Assembly: GCA_016124795.1 (NCBI GenBank)
Contig: WGNB01000010.1
Location: forward strand, 124,001 to 188,000
Direction of reading: 5' to 3'
From: Rhodopseudomonas sp.
GTDB lineage: Bacteria > Pseudomonadota > Alphaproteobacteria > Rhizobiales > Xanthobacteraceae
Length of the DNA: 64,000 nucleotides
Below, one piece after another: positions 25,575 to 35,421 of the stretch. The notes beneath the pieces are model-generated. The model did not search any database. It was given only the letters and a program-made list of their open reading frames with translations, and was not told the DNA's origin. The translations under genes and the position numbers were made by a program. Position 1 is the first letter of the stretch, and each line of letters starts with the position of its first letter.

Positions 25575-26516
25575 ATGGATCTGCGCCAGCTCCGATACTT
25601 CGCCATGGTCGCCGAGGAGCTGAGCTTCACCCGCGCCGCCGCCCGGCTGCGCATTTCCCAGCCGCCCTTGAGCCAGCAGATCAAGGAGCTGGAGGATTCG
25701 CTCGGCACCACGCTGTTCCGGCGCACCAGCCGCCGGGTCGAACTGACCGAGGCCGGCAAGACCCTGGTGGTGCACGGTCGCAATATCCTGGCCCAGGTCG
25801 ACGCCACCCAGCGCAAGGTGCGGGCGGTCGGTCAGGGCCGGGTCGGCGAATTATCGATCGGCGCGACCGGCTCCATTATGCGCGGCGGCCTTGCCGACCT
25901 GCTGGCCGCCCACCGCCACGAATATCCCGGCGTCGTCACCAAGCTGGTCGAACAGGCCCCCGAGCTGCAGATGATGGCGCTGCTCGAACACCGCACCGAC
26001 GTCTGTTTCATCCGCAGCCCGCCGGCGCATGACGGCCTCACCCAGGAACTGGCGTGGCGCGAGGATGTCGTGGTGGCGATGTCGGCGATCCACCGGCTGG
26101 CCAAGCGCAAGCGCATCGAGATCAAGGACCTGCGCGAGGAAGAATACATCGTGCTGGCGCCGGACAGTTCGGACTTCGCCCGCTCGATCATCGACTGGTG
26201 CGTCGCCGCCGGCTTCCTGCCGCGCATCGCTCACGAGGTCATCGATTCGCAATCGATCCTCGGCCTGATCGCGGCCGGCTTCGGCGTCGCCTTGCTGCCG
26301 GCTTCGATCGCGCGGCTCACCGGTGACCAGATCATCTTTCATACACTCGGTCCGACCGCACCGGCCGCCGATGTCTTTCTGGTCTACCGGCAGGACGATC
26401 CATCGCCGGTGCTGCGGGCCTTTATCGAATTCGCGCGGCGCCAGATTCGCGGCGCTCGTCCGCCCGGCAAGAACGACCCGCTCAAGGCGCCATCGCGACA
26501 AACAAGAAATGCCTGA
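25575..26516 (+). CDS. LysR family transcriptional regulator
   Basis: 313 residues. The N-terminal winged HTH is classical (MDLRQLRYFAMVAEELSFTRAAARLRISQPPLSQQIKEL over residues 1-39), followed by the effector domain with GELSIGATGSIMRGGL and VIDSQSILGLIAAGFGVALLPAS, the CatR/BenM-like pattern. It is divergent from the amino-acid ABC operon and is its likely regulator. The C-terminus ends in a basic, probably disordered tail. Confidence 0.93.
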   Translation: MDLRQLRYFAMVAEELSFTRAAARLRISQPPLSQQIKELEDSLGTTLFRRTSRRVELTEAGKTLVVHGRNILAQVDATQRKVRAVGQGRVGELSIGATGSIMRGGLADLLAAHRHEYPGVVTKLVEQAPELQMMALLEHRTDVCFIRSPPAHDGLTQELAWREDVVVAMSAIHRLAKRKRIEIKDLREEEYIVLAPDSSDFARSIIDWCVAAGFLPRIAHEVIDSQSILGLIAAGFGVALLPASIARLTGDQIIFHTLGPTAPAADVFLVYRQDDPSPVLRAFIEFARRQIRGARPPGKNDPLKAPSRQTRNA

Positions 26517-26531
26517 CGCAAGACAGGCCGC

Positions 26532-27413
26532 CTATTGGGCGCGAGCCTCGTCCGACGAGCGCACGGAAGGCCCGCCTTGCACATGCACGTCGCGCTGCGG
26601 GAACGGGAACGACAGCCCGGCGGCTTCGAGCGCCGCCTTGCCGCGTTCGTTGAAGGCGCGCACCACCGTCCAGTAATCGGCATTGGCGGTCCAGCATCGC
26701 AGCCGCAGCACCACCGCGCTGTCGGCCAGTTCGTCGACGAAAACCAGCGGCTCCGGCTGCGCGTTGACCTTCGTCTCGTCGACGACCATCGCCAGCAAGG
26801 TCTGTTTGCCGGTCGCGATATCGTCGCCATAGCCGACGCCGAATTTCAGGTCGACCATGCGGGTCGGCATTCGGCTGTAATTGATTAGACGCCGGTTCCA
26901 CAAATCGGAGTTCGGCATGAAAATATAAACGCCGTCATAGGTCCGCAGTTCGCTGGCGAACAGTCCGACATCGGTGACGGTGCCGCTGACATTGCCGTTG
27001 TCGATGAAATCGCCGATCCGGAACGGCCGCAGCCACAAGAGCATCATGCCCGCCGCGATGTTGGACAGCGTGCCCTGCATCGCCAGACCGATCGCAAGGC
27101 CAGCGGCGCCGAGCGCCGCGAGTATGCTGGTGGTCTGAATGCCGAGTTGGCCCAGCACCGCCACCACCACTAGGATCAATATGCCGTAGCGCACCAGCGA
27201 CGCCAGCACGCCCGACAGCGTCAGATCAATCTGCGATTGCCGGCCGAGCAGCACACGAACGCCCCGCTCGGCCCGGGAGGCCAGCCACCATCCGACGATC
27301 AGCAGCACGATGGCGCTCAGCAGGCTCGGCAAGGCGACCGCCGCCCAGGCGGTCAATTGGGTGACAAAAACACTGATCTCGCCGCCGATTTGCTTGACGT
27401 TCGTCACGTCCAT
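26532..27413 (-). CDS. Small-conductance mechanosensitive channel (MscS family)
   Basis: 293 residues, close to the size of E. coli MscS. There are three N-terminal membrane helices. The pore helix has the alternating Gly/Ala pattern (ILAALGAAGLAIGLAMQGTL, about 92-111) and is followed by the cytoplasmic beta domain with RPFRIGDFI, a D-V-G-LFAS-L segment and IFMPNSDLWNRRLINYS. It releases solutes on hypo-osmotic shock. The start at 27413 has AAGGAG upstream. It lies convergent to the LysR gene, 15 bases apart. Confidence 0.94.
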   Translation of the reverse strand: MDVTNVKQIGGEISVFVTQLTAWAAVALPSLLSAIVLLIVGWWLASRAERGVRVLLGRQSQIDLTLSGVLASLVRYGILILVVVAVLGQLGIQTTSILAALGAAGLAIGLAMQGTLSNIAAGMMLLWLRPFRIGDFIDNGNVSGTVTDVGLFASELRTYDGVYIFMPNSDLWNRRLINYSRMPTRMVDLKFGVGYGDDIATGKQTLLAMVVDETKVNAQPEPLVFVDELADSAVVLRLRCWTANADYWTVVRAFNERGKAALEAAGLSFPFPQRDVHVQGGPSVRSSDEARAQ

Positions 27414-27703
27414 CAATTGCTCCTTCCGGATTGCCCCCCAGGTGCCTCTGCATGCCGTGTTAACGCATCGACGCGCTACCGCAACCGCCAAAGGCTGGAA
27501 ATGAAGTCGCATCCCGGACGGCCAGGGGCCTGCGCGGCAGCGACATAAGATATTACGAAATAAGAGGAAAATCGTTCCCTCGGCCGATCGGCGCAATGCC
27601 GCCGCGGCAGGCGGATGGCAGGCGCCAAGGAGCGGCCTCCCGGCTTGACATCCCCTGCCCCGCCCCCGACAAACCGCTGCCAACTTCACTGCTGGGGACC
27701 CGC

Positions 27704-28549
27704 ATGTCGAACGACCATCTCGCCAAGACCATCGATGACGCCTTCGAAGCCCGCGACGGCATCGGCCCCACCACCCAGGGTGCCGTGCGCGAAGCGGTCG
27801 AAACCGCGCTGGACATGCTCGATTCGGGCAAAGCGCGCGTTGCCGAGCGTCAGGCCGACGGCCAATGGCTTGTCAATCAATGGCTGAAAAAGGCGGTGCT
27901 GCTGTCGTTCCGGCTCAACGACATGAGCGTGATCCCGGGCGGCCCCGGCCAAGCGGTCTGGTGGGACAAGGTTGCCTCGAAATTCGACAACTGGAGCGAC
28001 GCCGAATTCCGCGCCGCCGGCTTCCGCGCCGTGCCGGGCTGCGTCGTGCGGAAGTCGGCTTATGTCGCGCCGGGCGTGGTGCTGATGCCGTCCTTCGTCA
28101 ACCTCGGCGCCTATGTCGGCAAGGGGACCATGGTCGATACCTGGGCAACCGTCGGCTCCTGCGCGCAGATCGGCGCGAATGTGCATCTGTCGGGCGGCGT
28201 CGGTATCGGCGGCGTGCTTGAGCCGTTGCAGGCCGGCCCGGTGGTGATCGAGGACAACTGCTTCATCGGCGCGCGCTCGGAAGTCGTCGAAGGCGTGATC
28301 GTGCGCGAAGGCTCGGTGCTCGGCATGGGCGTTTATCTCGGCCAATCGACCAAGATCGTCGACCGCGCCACCGGCAAGATCTTCTACGGTGAAGTGCCGC
28401 CTTATTCGGTCGTCGTTTCCGGCACGCTGCCGGGCAAGCCGATGCCAAATGGCGAGCCGGGCCCCAGCCTGTACTGCGCAGTGATCGTCAAGCGCGTGGA
28501 TGAAAAGACCCGCTCCAAGACCAGCATCAACGAGTTGCTGCGGGATTGA
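27704..28549 (+). CDS. dapD: 2,3,4,5-tetrahydropyridine-2,6-dicarboxylate N-succinyltransferase
   Basis: 281 residues, full length. It transfers succinyl from succinyl-CoA to tetrahydrodipicolinate in the succinylase branch of lysine/meso-diaminopimelate synthesis. The N-terminal helical domain is followed by a left-handed beta-helix of hexapeptide repeats ([37 protein letters not shown]). The start ATG at 27704 gives the family N-terminus. Next downstream is a HicB/HicA pair and then dapE. Confidence 0.97.
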   Translation: MSNDHLAKTIDDAFEARDGIGPTTQGAVREAVETALDMLDSGKARVAERQADGQWLVNQWLKKAVLLSFRLNDMSVIPGGPGQAVWWDKVASKFDNWSDAEFRAAGFRAVPGCVVRKSAYVAPGVVLMPSFVNLGAYVGKGTMVDTWATVGSCAQIGANVHLSGGVGIGGVLEPLQAGPVVIEDNCFIGARSEVVEGVIVREGSVLGMGVYLGQSTKIVDRATGKIFYGEVPPYSVVVSGTLPGKPMPNGEPGPSLYCAVIVKRVDEKTRSKTSINELLRD

Positions 28550-28580
28550 CGTTCCCGCCAAACCGTCGGATTCTGAACGC

Positions 28581-28808
28581 ATGAGCCGCGACATCAGCAT
28601 TCAAGCAAGATGGGATGGCGAAGCCAGCGTCTGGATCGCCACCAGCGCCGACGTGCCAGGCCTCGTCGTCGAAGCCGACACTTGGCCCGGCATGATCGAG
28701 GAAGTCAGACTGGTCCTGCCCGACTTGATGGACGTTTCGGGCCAGGGCGGCCAGGACCTTTCCTTGACCTTTAAAGCCGAAGAGCATCTCGATCTCGCGG
28801 GAGCCTGA
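28581..28808 (+). CDS. HicB-like antitoxin (DUF1902)
   Basis: 75 residues: ISIQARWDGEASVWIATSADVPGLVVEAD is the partial RNase H-like fold of HicB antitoxins, and PGMIEEVRLVLPDLMD gives the second helix. There is no C-terminal DNA-binding domain, so it is a short-form antitoxin that neutralises HicA. Its TGA overlaps the HicA ATG by one base. The order is antitoxin first, toxin second, the reverse of many hicAB loci. It begins 31 bases after dapD. Confidence 0.82.
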   Translation: MSRDISIQARWDGEASVWIATSADVPGLVVEADTWPGMIEEVRLVLPDLMDVSGQGGQDLSLTFKAEEHLDLAGA

Positions 28809-29002
28809 TGGCTAATTTTTACCGCGATCTGGTCGCTATCTTGCGCGCGAACGGATTTGAGTTTCTTCGTGTTGGCAAAGGCAGTCACGAAATCTGGTTC
28901 AATCCGACGACCCACCGTCACGTTACGGTTCCTCGCACCACCAAATCCCGGCACACCGCCAACGATGTTCTGAAACAAGCCGGCCTGAAGAAGCAATTTT
29001 AA
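28808..29002 (+). CDS. hicA: HicA-type mRNA interferase toxin
   Basis: 64 residues with the double-stranded RNA-binding-like fold of HicA: an LRANGFEFLRVGKGSHEIW segment holding the catalytic His in GKGSH, and TVPRTTKSRHTANDVLKQAGL at the C-terminal helix. HicA degrades mRNA when freed from its antitoxin. Start overlaps the antitoxin stop, and its TAA is immediately followed by the dapE ATG, so it is translated within the dapD-dapE transcript. Confidence 0.88.
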   Translation: MANFYRDLVAILRANGFEFLRVGKGSHEIWFNPTTHRHVTVPRTTKSRHTANDVLKQAGLKKQF

Positions 29003-30172
29003 ATGACCGCCGATCCCCTTGCCCTTGCCCGCGACCTCTTGCGCTGCCCGTCGGTGACGCCGGCGGAAGGCGGCGCGCTGAGTTTCATGGAAACCACGCT
29101 GAAGGCGGCCGGCTTTACCGTCCACCGCATGACATTCTCGGAGCCGGGCGAAGCCGACGTCGAGAACCTCTATGCCCGCATCGGCACACAAGGACCGAAC
29201 CTGGTCTTCGCCGGTCATACCGACGTGGTGCCGCCGGGCGACGAGACCGCCTGGAAACATCCGCCCTTCGCCAGCGAAGTGTCGAACGGTCAGCTCTATG
29301 GCCGTGGCGCGGTCGACATGAAAGGCGGTATCGCCTGCATGATGGCCGCCGCCCTCGATCATCTGGCGACAAACGGCGGCAAAGCGCGACAGGACGGCAA
29401 GGGCTCGATCTCCTTCCTGATCACCGGCGACGAGGAAAGCGTCGCCGTCAACGGCACACCGAAGCTGTTGCAATGGTGCGTCGATCACGGCGAGACCTTC
29501 GATCACTGCGTGCTCGGCGAACCGAGCAACGTCGAGGACCTCGGCGACACCATCAAGATCGGCCGGCGCGGTTCGCTCAACGGCCATCTGATCGTCACCG
29601 GCAAGCAGGGCCACGTCGCCTATCCCGAACGCGCCGACAATCCGATCCGCGGCATCCTCAAACTGATGGAAGCCTTGCAGTCCGAGCCGCTCGACAACGG
29701 CAACGACAATTTCCAGCCGTCGCATTTCGAATTCGTTTCGGTCGACGTTGGCAACAAGACCGTCAACCTCATCCCGGGCGAAGCGCGAGCGATGTTCAAC
29801 ATCCGCTTCAACGACATTCACACCGCCGAGTCGCTGCAGAAGCTGTTGCAACAGCGGGCCGAAAAGGCCGCGGACGGCAAGATCAAATTTCACTTCAAGT
29901 TCCAGCCGTCAAATGCCGGTTCCTTCGTCGTTCAGCCCGGCCCGTTCACCGATATGGTGTCGAAGGCCATCGAGCAGGTGACCGGCCGCACGCCGCATCT
30001 GTCGACCACCGGCGGCACCTCCGACGCGCGCTTCATCACCCATCATTGCCCGGTGGTGGAATTCGGCTTGGTCGGCCAAACCATGCATCAGGTCGACGAG
30101 CGCGTTCCGATCGCCGACCTGCGCGCGCTGACCTCGATCTATCGCAAGATTCTCGATACGTATTTCGGGTAA
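29003..30172 (+). CDS. dapE: Succinyl-diaminopimelate desuccinylase
   Basis: 389 residues, M20 metallopeptidase family. It removes succinate from N-succinyl-LL-diaminopimelate in lysine and cell-wall precursor synthesis. Metal and catalytic residues lie in [10 protein letters not shown] (about 68-77), [10 protein letters not shown] (about 98-107) and [11 protein letters not shown] (about 138-148); a dimerisation lid domain lies between about 180 and 290. The ATG directly follows the hicA stop with no spacer, which implies translational coupling. A pair of palindromic repeats follows the gene. Confidence 0.97.
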   Translation: MTADPLALARDLLRCPSVTPAEGGALSFMETTLKAAGFTVHRMTFSEPGEADVENLYARIGTQGPNLVFAGHTDVVPPGDETAWKHPPFASEVSNGQLYGRGAVDMKGGIACMMAAALDHLATNGGKARQDGKGSISFLITGDEESVAVNGTPKLLQWCVDHGETFDHCVLGEPSNVEDLGDTIKIGRRGSLNGHLIVTGKQGHVAYPERADNPIRGILKLMEALQSEPLDNGNDNFQPSHFEFVSVDVGNKTVNLIPGEARAMFNIRFNDIHTAESLQKLLQQRAEKAADGKIKFHFKFQPSNAGSFVVQPGPFTDMVSKAIEQVTGRTPHLSTTGGTSDARFITHHCPVVEFGLVGQTMHQVDERVPIADLRALTSIYRKILDTYFG

Positions 30173-30178
30173 GTTTGT

Positions 30179-30260
30179 CATGGCCGGGCTTGTCCCGGCC
30201 ATCTCGTTTAGGGACGCACCGCGCCTTCCTAAGCGGGATCACCGGGACAAGCCCGGTGAT
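30179..30260. repeat. Two REP-like palindromes after dapE
   Basis: ATGGCCGGG/CCCGGCCAT (30180-30202) and ATCACCGGG/CCCGGTGAT (30238-30260), each with a short loop, fill the gap between the convergent dapE and truA. They belong to the GGCCGGG-type palindromes also seen at 31987-32068 and 63746-63770, and may act as bidirectional terminators. Confidence 0.7.
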
Positions 30261-30283
30261 GACAGGAATTTCGCGCCACGCGC

Positions 30284-31030
30284 TTAGTAATCGACCTTCA
30301 TCAAATAAAGCCCGTCCGGTGGCGCGACCTGACCGCAAGCGGCCCGATTGCGGGCGGCCAGCGCATCGCTGAGCATATCCGCGGTCCAAGAACCCGGTCC
30401 GGTCAGTCCGGTATTGACCAGTGAGCCGACCATCGACCGCACCTGATTGTGCAGAAAAGACCGCGCCGAAGCGAGCACATGGATCTCGTCGCCGGCCTGC
30501 ACGACATCCAGCTGATCGAGCGTTTTCTCCGGCGACTTGGCCTGACATTCGGTCGAGCGGAAAGTGGTGAAATCGTGCTTGCCGACCAGACGCTGCGAGG
30601 CGGCATGCATGGCCGCGACGTTCAAGGGTCGCGCCACCCGCCAGGCATATTTCAGGTCGAAGGTCAGGTCGGGCCGACGATTGATAATGCGATAGAGATA
30701 ATGCCGCTTGATCGCCGACATGCGGGCATTGAAGTCGTCGCCGACCTGTTCGGCCGACAAAACGGCGACCGGATGCGGCCTTAAGTGCGCATTGAGAGCG
30801 TCGCGCACCGTGTCGGTTTTCCAGTCACGCGCCAGATCGATATGCGCGACCTGACCCCGCGCGTGAACGCCGGCGTCGGTGCGCCCCGCGCCTTGCACCA
30901 GCACAGTTTCGCCGCTGAGCGCCGTCACCGCGGTCGTCAGCACGCCCTGCACCGTCACCTGATCGGCCTGATATTGCCAGCCGCAGAACGGCGCGCCGTC
31001 ATATTCGATGGTGAGTTTGTAGCGCGGCAT
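30284..31030 (-). CDS. truA: tRNA pseudouridine synthase A
   Basis: 248 residues. It isomerises uridines 38-40 of the tRNA anticodon stem-loop to pseudouridine. The catalytic Asp is in [12 protein letters not shown] (about residues 47-58), preceded by [23 protein letters not shown] in the C-terminal half is another family mark. The ATG at 31030 is in a TGATG overlap with the fmt stop, so it is translationally coupled to fmt. Confidence 0.96.
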   Translation of the reverse strand: MPRYKLTIEYDGAPFCGWQYQADQVTVQGVLTTAVTALSGETVLVQGAGRTDAGVHARGQVAHIDLARDWKTDTVRDALNAHLRPHPVAVLSAEQVGDDFNARMSAIKRHYLYRIINRRPDLTFDLKYAWRVARPLNVAAMHAASQRLVGKHDFTTFRSTECQAKSPEKTLDQLDVVQAGDEIHVLASARSFLHNQVRSMVGSLVNTGLTGPGSWTADMLSDALAARNRAACGQVAPPDGLYLMKVDY

Positions 31031-31953
31031 CAGCCGACCACCGCGCCTTTTTTCACCGGCGTGCCGCGCAGGAACTCCTCCGCCGCCATCGCCTTCGAAC
31101 CGGCACGCTGAACCTGAACCAGCCGCACCGCGCCATCGCCGCAAGCGATGGCGAGTTTGTCGTCAAGCGCGGTGCCAGGCGCACCTGAACCGCCGGCCAA
31201 GGTCGAGCTCAACACCTTGACCCGAACGCCGTCGATCTCGAACCACGCCCCGGGAAACGGCGACAGGCCGCGAATATGGTTGTGAACCGCGCGCGCCGGC
31301 TTCGACCAGTCGATGCGCGATTCGGTCTTCGAGATTTTCTCGGCATAAGTCACGCCATCGGCCGGTTGCGGCGTGGCGGCGAGCGTGCCGCGATCGGCCG
31401 CCGACAGCGCGAGCGGCATCATCCGCGCGCCAAGCACGGACAGCGCATCGTGCAATTCACCGGTCGTCATGTCCTCACCGATCGGAATCGCCTCGCGCAT
31501 CGCCATCGCGCCGGTATCGAGCCCCTCGTCCATCTGCATAATGGTAACGCCCGACTCGGCATCGCCCGCCATGATGGCACGGTGGATCGGCGCCGCGCCG
31601 CGCCAGCGCGGCAGCAAGGAAGCGTGCACGTTGAAGCAACCGAGGCGCGGCGCTTCAAGAATGGCTTTCGGCAGGATCATGCCATAGGCGACGACGACGG
31701 CGGCATCGGCGTTGAAGGCGGCGAATTCGGCCAGCGCTTCTTCCGTGCGCAAGGTCTTCGGCGTCAACACCGGCAAACCCAGTTCGCGCGCCTTGCGCTC
31801 GACCGGCGTCGGCACCAGGTCGAGGCCGCGCCGGCCGCCGGGTTTCGGCTCGCGGGTATAGACCGCGACGATCTCGTGACCGGCGGCGTGAAGCGCCACC
31901 AAAGAAGGCACCGAAAAATCGGGCGTGCCCATGAAGATCAGGCGAAGGGGCAT
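31030..31953 (-). CDS. fmt: Methionyl-tRNA formyltransferase
   Basis: 307 residues. It formylates initiator Met-tRNA from 10-formyltetrahydrofolate. The N-terminal Rossmann domain starts [16 protein letters not shown]; the catalytic region has [20 protein letters not shown] (about 106-125) and the C-terminal domain has the SPFPGAWFE tRNA-binding segment. I chose the ATG at 31953 (MPLRLIFMG), seven codons inside the longest frame. It is downstream of def on the same strand and overlaps truA by one base in the stop/start. Confidence 0.96.
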   Translation of the reverse strand: MPLRLIFMGTPDFSVPSLVALHAAGHEIVAVYTREPKPGGRRGLDLVPTPVERKARELGLPVLTPKTLRTEEALAEFAAFNADAAVVVAYGMILPKAILEAPRLGCFNVHASLLPRWRGAAPIHRAIMAGDAESGVTIMQMDEGLDTGAMAMREAIPIGEDMTTGELHDALSVLGARMMPLALSAADRGTLAATPQPADGVTYAEKISKTESRIDWSKPARAVHNHIRGLSPFPGAWFEIDGVRVKVLSSTLAGGSGAPGTALDDKLAIACGDGAVRLVQVQRAGSKAMAAEEFLRGTPVKKGAVVG

Positions 31954-31986
31954 CGGGCTAGGTCCAAGAAACACTCAGTTCTTGTC

Positions 31987-32068
31987 ATGCCCGGCCTTGT
32001 GCCGGGCATCCACGTCTTGACCGGGGTCGGCTCAGTCAGACGCGGATGGCCGGGACCGGCCCGGCCAT
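31987..32068. repeat. Two REP-like palindromes between def and fmt
   Basis: ATGCCCGGC/GCCGGGCAT (31987-32009) and ATGGCCGGG/CCCGGCCAT (32046-32068) are short perfect hairpins of the same dispersed class as those after dapE. They lie within the def-fmt-truA transcript. Confidence 0.7.
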
Positions 32069-32087
32069 GACGGCGGAGAGGCTCACC

Positions 32088-32645
32088 TTACCCAATATGG
32101 TGCGACGGCTCTTTATCCTTGGCGAGCGAGGGCGCCACGCCCTTCTTCGCCGCCTTGGTGAATTTCTTCATCACCATGGCACGCTTGAGCTTGGAAATAT
32201 GGTCGATGAACAGCACGCCGTTGATGTGATCAATCTCGTGCTGGATGCAGGTGGCAAGCAGGCCGTCGGCCGTTAACTCCTGCTCCTTGCCGTCGATATC
32301 GAAATACCTGACCTTGACCGAGGCCGGACGTTCGACCTCTTCGTAATATTCGGGAATCGACAGGCAGCCTTCCTCGTAGGTCGAGGTTTCGTCCGACGAC
32401 CAGACGATTTCCGGGTTGATAAAAACCCGAGGCTCCTTGGGGTCGTCCTTTTTCGCGACATCCATGGTGATCAGCCGGACTGGCTCGCCGATCTGGATCG
32501 CGGCCAGACCGATGCCGGGCGCCTCGTACATGGTCGCGAACATGTCGTCGACCAGGGCGCGCAGCGGCGCATCGAAGCTTTTGATCGGCTCGGAGACCAG
32601 CCGAAGCTTTTTGTCGGGGATAATGAGAATGTCGCGGATCGCCAT
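32088..32645 (-). CDS. def: Peptide deformylase
   Basis: 185 residues. It removes the formyl group from nascent proteins and works with Fmt. All three motifs are present: [10 protein letters not shown] (about 45-54), EEGCLSIP with the metal Cys (about 93-100), and [12 protein letters not shown] with the HExxH-type metal site (about 137-148). The C-terminal extension is charged. It is transcribed toward fmt and truA. Confidence 0.97.
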   Translation of the reverse strand: MAIRDILIIPDKKLRLVSEPIKSFDAPLRALVDDMFATMYEAPGIGLAAIQIGEPVRLITMDVAKKDDPKEPRVFINPEIVWSSDETSTYEEGCLSIPEYYEEVERPASVKVRYFDIDGKEQELTADGLLATCIQHEIDHINGVLFIDHISKLKRAMVMKKFTKAAKKGVAPSLAKDKEPSHHIG

Positions 32646-32796
32646 GGCGGCGATTTAAGGGCTGGCGGCGGCCGGGTCAATGGAATGCGCCGCCAGCCGT
32701 CCGGGAGGTGGCCGACGGGGCCCGGCCCGGAATAGACGCCCCACCGCTGTTCGCTCTTCGTTCGCCTCCGGCCCCGAATCGGGCTAGAACAGCGCC

Positions 32797-33927
32797 ATGC
32801 TCGACACCGTCCTCTTCCGCCTTTCGCATGACCCGATCCTGGCCACCGGCCTCGGCATCGCGGTCGTTCTGGTCCTCGGTCTGATCGCCGTGATCGTCCT
32901 GCTGCTGCGCAAGCCGGCGGCGGTCCCCGATCCGGAGGCTGAGCAGCGCCTGCGCGAACTCAACGCCCGCCTCGACGCCATGGGCGGCTGGCTGCAAAAC
33001 TCGCACAGCCAATTGCAGCAAACGGTGAACAGCCGGCTCGACGCGGTCAGCCAGAACCTTGGCGAGTCGATGAAGACCACGACCAAGCACACCACCGAGC
33101 ATTTGCAGCAGCTTCATGCCCGGCTGGCGGTGATCGATTCGGCGCAGAAGAACATCACCGATCTCGCCGGCACCGTGACGTCGTTGCAGAACGTACTATC
33201 GAACAAGCAGTCGCGCGGCGCCTTCGGCCAGGGCCAGTTGGAGGCGATCGTCGCCGACGTGCTGCCGAAGAGCGCTTACGCTTTTCAGTATACGCTTTCC
33301 AACCGCACCAAGCCGGACTGCGTCGTGTTCATGCCGGATTCCGGCCCGCTGGTGATCGACGCCAAGTTTCCGCTCGAAGCGATGACCGCGCTGCGCGCCG
33401 CCGAAACCGACGAGGAACGCAAGTTCGCGGTCGCCCGCGTCAAGCAGGACATCACCAAGCACGTCACCGATATCGCCGGTAAATATCTCATTCCCGGCGA
33501 GACGCAGGACATCGCGCTGATGTTCATCCCGTCGGAATCGGTCTATGCCGATCTGCACGAACAGTTCGACGATCTGGTGCAGAAGGCGCAGCGCGCCCGC
33601 GTCATGATCGTGTCGCCAACCTTGATGGTGATGGCCATTCAGGTCATCAAGCAGGTCCGCAAGGACGCGGCGATGCGCGAAGCCGCCGACCAGATCCGCA
33701 CCGAGGTCGGCATGATGCTGAAAGACGTGACGCTGCTGTCCGATCGGGTTCGCAAACTGCAAAACCACCTCAACCAGACCAATGCCGACATCGATTCCAT
33801 TCTGGTATCGACCGGCAAGATCGAAAAGCGCGCCGGCAAGATCGAAGCGCTGGAATTCGACGCCGACACGCCGGGCAGCGCCGATCTGATCGGGACGCCG
33901 ATTCGCAAGCTCGGAGCGGCGGAGTGA
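32797..33927 (+). CDS. rmuC: DNA recombination protein RmuC
   Basis: 376 residues. An N-terminal membrane anchor (about 13-36) is followed by a coiled-coil stretch and the RmuC domain with VEAIVADVLPKSAYAFQ-like and PDSGPLVIDAKFPLEAM segments, part of a PD-(D/E)XK-related nuclease-like fold. RmuC limits DNA inversions at short inverted repeats and may act in phage restriction. It is divergent from def; a palindromic element follows. Confidence 0.93.
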   Translation: MLDTVLFRLSHDPILATGLGIAVVLVLGLIAVIVLLLRKPAAVPDPEAEQRLRELNARLDAMGGWLQNSHSQLQQTVNSRLDAVSQNLGESMKTTTKHTTEHLQQLHARLAVIDSAQKNITDLAGTVTSLQNVLSNKQSRGAFGQGQLEAIVADVLPKSAYAFQYTLSNRTKPDCVVFMPDSGPLVIDAKFPLEAMTALRAAETDEERKFAVARVKQDITKHVTDIAGKYLIPGETQDIALMFIPSESVYADLHEQFDDLVQKAQRARVMIVSPTLMVMAIQVIKQVRKDAAMREAADQIRTEVGMMLKDVTLLSDRVRKLQNHLNQTNADIDSILVSTGKIEKRAGKIEALEFDADTPGSADLIGTPIRKLGAAE

Positions 33928-33937
33928 AGCAATCGCC

Positions 33938-34042
33938 CGTCATTCCGGGGCGCGCCAAAGGCGCGAGCCCGGAATCCAGAGATGCTATCATCCATGTCTG
34001 GATTCCAGGTTCGCACGCCAGCGCATGCGCCCCGGAATGACG
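33938..34042. repeat. Composite palindromic repeat after rmuC
   Basis: CGTCATTCCGGGGCG (from 33938) and CGCCCCGGAATGACG (ending 34042) bound a roughly 105-base palindrome with an inner pair GGAATCCAGA/TCTGGATTCC. Similar half elements occur at 35422-35462 and near 20640-20665. Confidence 0.7.
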
Positions 34043-34055
34043 GAGATCATTACCT

Positions 34056-35414
34056 ATGACCACCGCACCTGACGGCACCGCTTCCCGCCCCTCTTTCACC
34101 GATACGCTCGCCGTCTATCTCCAGCCGCGCGTGCTGGTGGTGCTGTTCCTCGGCTTTTCGTCCGGCCTGCCGCTGGCGCTGTCGAGTTCGACGCTGCTGT
34201 TCTGGATGGCGGAGGTCGGCGTCGACCTTAAAACCATCGGCCTGTTCGCCATGGTCGGCACGCCCTACACCATCAAGTTCCTGTGGGCGCCGATCGTCGA
34301 CGCCTTCGACGTACCGTTGCTGGCGCGCTGGCTCGGCCGACGGCGCGCGTGGCTGATGCTGACCCAGCTGGCGCTGATGGCGGCCATCGTGCTGCTCGGC
34401 GCCAACGATCCGGTGAAAGCGCCGGCGATGATCGCGCTCGGCGCGCTGATCGTGGCCGCAGCTTCCGCCACACAGGACATCGTCATCGACGCCTTCCGGG
34501 TCGAGAGCCTGCCGGAGAACGAACAAGCCGCCGGCGCGGCGTCTTACGTCGCGGCCTATCGCGTCGCCATGCTGGTCTCGAGCGCCGGCGCGCTGTTTCT
34601 GGTCAGCGGCTTCCAGAACCTCGGCTTCACCCGGCAAGGCGGCTGGAGCGCCAGCTACATGATCATGGCGGCACTGGTGCTGATCGGCATGGTCACGACC
34701 CTGTTGGCGACCGAGCCGAAAAAATCAGAAGCCGCCGAAGCCGCACATCTCGGCGAGCCGCCGCTGCAACGGCTCAGCCGCACCATCGTCGGGGCTTTCA
34801 CCGATTTCTTCGGCCGCGAGGGCATGACTATCGCCGTCGTCGTGCTGATCTTTGTCGTCTTGTTCAAGCTGACCGACGCGCTGGCCGGCGTGATGACCGG
34901 GCCTTTCGCGGTCAAGCTCGGCTTCAGCCGCAACGAATATGCCGCGATCATCAAAGGCGTCGGCTTTATCGCGACATTGGCTGGCGGCTTTGCCGGCGGC
35001 TACGTCGCGCGCTCGCTGCCGCTGGCCGCCAGCCTGTGGATCGGCGGGTTATTGCAAGCGGCCGCCAATCTCGCATTTTCCTGGCAGGCCGTGGTCGGCC
35101 ACGATCTCGCCTGGCTAACGGTCGCGATTACCGTCGAAAACTTCACCAGCGCCATCGGCACCGTCATTTTCGTCGCCTATCTGTCGGCGCTGTGCCGCAA
35201 CCCGTTACACACCGCGACGCAATACGCGCTGCTGACGGCGCTCGCCGCCGTCGGCCGAACTTACCTGTCGGCCGGTGCCGGCTATCTTGCCGAGGCCACC
35301 GGCTGGGTCTGGTTCTTCGTGCTGTGCGCTTTGGCGGCGCTGCCGAGCTTCGCATTGCTCGCCTGGCTGCAAGGCCGGGGCCATTTCAAGGGACTGGAAA
35401 AGAAGCCGCGCTAA
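34056..35414 (+). CDS. ampG: AmpG-like muropeptide permease (MFS)
   Basis: 452 residues, about 12-14 membrane segments. The N-terminal half shows the AmpG pattern LVVLFLGFSSGLPLALSSSTL, GTPYTIKFLWAPIVDAFD and ATQDIVIDAFRVESL. AmpG imports anhydromuropeptides from the periplasm for cell-wall recycling, which can also set beta-lactamase expression. It stands alone between two palindromic repeats. The family assignment is good; the exact substrate is inferred. Confidence 0.88.
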   Translation: MTTAPDGTASRPSFTDTLAVYLQPRVLVVLFLGFSSGLPLALSSSTLLFWMAEVGVDLKTIGLFAMVGTPYTIKFLWAPIVDAFDVPLLARWLGRRRAWLMLTQLALMAAIVLLGANDPVKAPAMIALGALIVAAASATQDIVIDAFRVESLPENEQAAGAASYVAAYRVAMLVSSAGALFLVSGFQNLGFTRQGGWSASYMIMAALVLIGMVTTLLATEPKKSEAAEAAHLGEPPLQRLSRTIVGAFTDFFGREGMTIAVVVLIFVVLFKLTDALAGVMTGPFAVKLGFSRNEYAAIIKGVGFIATLAGGFAGGYVARSLPLAASLWIGGLLQAAANLAFSWQAVVGHDLAWLTVAITVENFTSAIGTVIFVAYLSALCRNPLHTATQYALLTALAAVGRTYLSAGAGYLAEATGWVWFFVLCALAALPSFALLAWLQGRGHFKGLEKKPR

Positions 35415-35421
35415 ATGCAAT

